Positions 62,473 through 64,000 of a stretch of 64,000 bases of DNA are shown piece by piece (position 1 is the stretch's first letter; each line of letters opens with the position of its first letter). The notes below the pieces were generated by a model. The model was not told where the DNA came from. It saw only the letters and a program-made list of their open reading frames with translations, and searched no databases. The position numbers and the translations under genes are program-made. The stretch is from Ruminococcus flavefaciens (GTDB lineage: Bacteria; Bacillota; Clostridia; Oscillospirales; Ruminococcaceae), in the NCBI GenBank assembly GCA_023662725.1, contig JAMPIL010000001.1:188231-252230 (forward strand), read 5' to 3'.

Positions 62473-64000
62473 ATGTCAGCAGAAACAATATTAAAGTATA
62501 ACAGTCCGGCGGAAAATTTTGATTGGGCACTGCCTGTTGGAAACGGCAGGATAGGCGGAATGATTTTCGGCATACCGGATAATGAGATAATAAAGCTTAA
62601 CGAGGATTCGGTCTGGTCGGGCGGACCTCGTCACAGAGTCAATCCCGACGCAAAAGAGGGACTTGAAGAAGTCCGCGCGCTTCTTAAAGAGGGAAAAATT
62701 CCCGAAGCGGAAAAGGTCGCATTTGAAAAGCTTCAGGGAGTTACTCCGAATATGCGTCATTATATGCCGCTGGGCGATCTTAACATCCGCATGAAGCTTG
62801 ACGGAAAGGCAAAGGATTACTACCGTGAACTTGATATCGAGAATGCCGTTGCGGACGTGGGATTCACTGTTAACGGACTGAATATAACACGTTCGGTATT
62901 CGTATCAGCTCCGGATAACGTCATGGTGATAAAAGTGGCGGCTGATTCTCCGGCTTCCGTAAGCCTTGAATGCTCGATAGACGGAAGAGACGATTATTAC
63001 GATGATAACCGTCCATGCAGTGAAAACATGATAATGTACAACGGCGGAACGGGAAGCAAAAACGGTATCTTTTTTGCCGCAGTTGTCGGAGCGAAAGCGT
63101 CCGGGGGAGAGATCCGAACTCTTGGAGGCAAGATCTCGGTAAAAAATGCCGACGAAGTTATGATAGTCCTTGCGGTGAGAACGAGTTTTTACGGAGCAAA
63201 TTACGAAGAGTCCGCACAAGTCGATGCAGAAATGGCTCTTCAATGTGAATGGGATGAGCTTTATTACCGCCATGTATGCGATTATCAGGAGCTTTTCAAC
63301 CGTGTTGAACTTGAACTCAATGATAACAGCGGAGCTGATGTGGCAAAGCTTAATACCGATGAGCGGATCGCACGTCTTAAAGGGGATGAACTTGACAGCA
63401 AGGACTGCGAACGTCTTATCCACGATAACAAGCTTATCGAGCTTTACTTTAATTTCGGACGTTACCTTATGATATCGGCAAGCCGTGCCGGAACTCAGCC
63501 GATGAATCTTCAGGGCATATGGAATCAGGAGATGTGGCCGGCATGGGGAAGCAAATACACTATAAATATCAATACGGAGATGAACTATTGGCCTGTTGAA
63601 AGCTGTAATCTTTCCGAATGTCATCTTCCGCTTTTCGATCTGTTGGAGCGTGTATGCAAAAACGGACGTGTTACCGCAAAGGAAATGTACGGCGTTGAAA
63701 AAGGCTTTGTATGTCATCATAATACCGATATATGGGGAGATACGGCTCCGGCAGATCTCTGGATGCCTGCAACGATATGGCCTACGGGCGGAGCTTGGCT
63801 TGCTCTTCACATTTTCGAGCATTACGAATATACTCTCGATAAGGAATTTCTTGAGGAAAAATATCACATACTTAAAGAAGCGGCAGAATTTTTCGTCCGT
63901 TACCTTATGGATGACGGTGACGGACATCTTGTAACGTGTCCGTCCGTATCGCCCGAAAATACCTATATGACCGATAAAGGAGTCAAGGGAAGCCTTTGCA
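62473..64000 (+). CDS. Glycoside hydrolase family 95 (alpha-fucosidase-like), partial
   Basis: At least 509 residues, cut by the window end; family members are about 750-800. The N-terminal beta domain begins with YNSPAENFDWALPVGNGRIG and LNEDSVWSGGP. The (alpha/alpha)6 barrel shows NLQGIWNQEMWPAWGSKYTI followed by NINTEMNYWP, where the two Asn of N-x-N match the water-activating residues known in GH95 fucosidase. HHNTDIWGDTAPAD and WPTGGAWLALHIFEHYEYT follow. No signal peptide is present, so it probably acts inside the cell on imported oligosaccharides. GH95 includes alpha-1,2-L-fucosidases and some alpha-L-galactosidases; the specificity is open. AGGAGG precedes the ATG. Confidence 0.93.
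   Translation, partial: MSAETILKYNSPAENFDWALPVGNGRIGGMIFGIPDNEIIKLNEDSVWSGGPRHRVNPDAKEGLEEVRALLKEGKIPEAEKVAFEKLQGVTPNMRHYMPLGDLNIRMKLDGKAKDYYRELDIENAVADVGFTVNGLNITRSVFVSAPDNVMVIKVAADSPASVSLECSIDGRDDYYDDNRPCSENMIMYNGGTGSKNGIFFAAVVGAKASGGEIRTLGGKISVKNADEVMIVLAVRTSFYGANYEESAQVDAEMALQCEWDELYYRHVCDYQELFNRVELELNDNSGADVAKLNTDERIARLKGDELDSKDCERLIHDNKLIELYFNFGRYLMISASRAGTQPMNLQGIWNQEMWPAWGSKYTININTEMNYWPVESCNLSECHLPLFDLLERVCKNGRVTAKEMYGVEKGFVCHHNTDIWGDTAPADLWMPATIWPTGGAWLALHIFEHYEYTLDKEFLEEKYHILKEAAEFFVRYLMDDGDGHLVTCPSVSPENTYMTDKGVKGSLC

Noticed and set aside
62905..63927. Long minus-strand open frame (340 codons)
   Set aside because: Antisense to the GH95 gene, which has clear family motifs.

Overview
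The window comes from the chromosome of a low- to mid-GC, spore-lineage Firmicute. The best fit is a fibre-degrading Ruminococcus or a close relative in the Oscillospiraceae. Three observations support this: two secreted proteins carry dockerin modules, the gene order around dnaA is that of clostridia, and sporulation genes (cotJA/cotJB/cotJC, gpr, ytaF, a SleB-like hydrolase) lie among housekeeping genes. I cannot name the species from this sequence alone.

Layout. (1) 1-4370: the right-hand end of an integrative element. It carries a BRCT/exonuclease/BRCT protein, a small Cys-rich partner, a Uma2-type nuclease and a large serine integrase. (2) 4342-5084: the minus-strand cotJABC spore-coat operon, whose cotJC is cut off exactly where the integrase gene ends. 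(3) 5199-7409: a secreted dockerin protease followed by a second dockerin protein. (4) 7608-19424: the minus-strand left arm of the origin (rpmH, rnpA, yidD, yidC, jag, mnmE, mnmG, rsmG, noc; then parA, parB, serS) with four parS sites. (5) 19425-22386: oriC around dnaA. (6) 22387-33086: the right arm (dnaN, two duplicated membrane proteins, yaaA, recF, remB, gyrB, a YcxB-like gene, gyrA and two downstream genes). (7) 33428-45490: mixed genes (nrdR, a pseudouridine synthase, an MsmX-type ATPase, an M20 dipeptidase, carB, a zinc-ribbon membrane protein). (8) 45514-52646: rpsT, gpr, a SleB-like gene, ytaF and the ylxM-ffh-rpsP-khpA operon. (9) 52826-58146: the hrcA-grpE-dnaK-dnaJ heat-shock locus with a CIRCE operator and a MITE-like insertion. 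(10) 58516-64000: a VanY-type peptidase, a repeat-rich zinc-ribbon protein, mscL, and the start of a GH95 glycosidase cut by the window end.

Two things stand out. The first is the integrase element inside cotJC. It has the geometry of the developmentally excised elements that interrupt sporulation genes (skin in sigK, SPbeta in spsM), so precise excision could rebuild cotJC in the mother cell. The second is a family of about sixteen intergenic repeats made of nested hairpins. The central stem differs in sequence from copy to copy yet stays base-paired, which suggests that structure rather than sequence is kept. A cluster of DnaA-box-like sites about 20 kb from dnaA (39.9-40.3 kb) is a third item that the genes do not explain.
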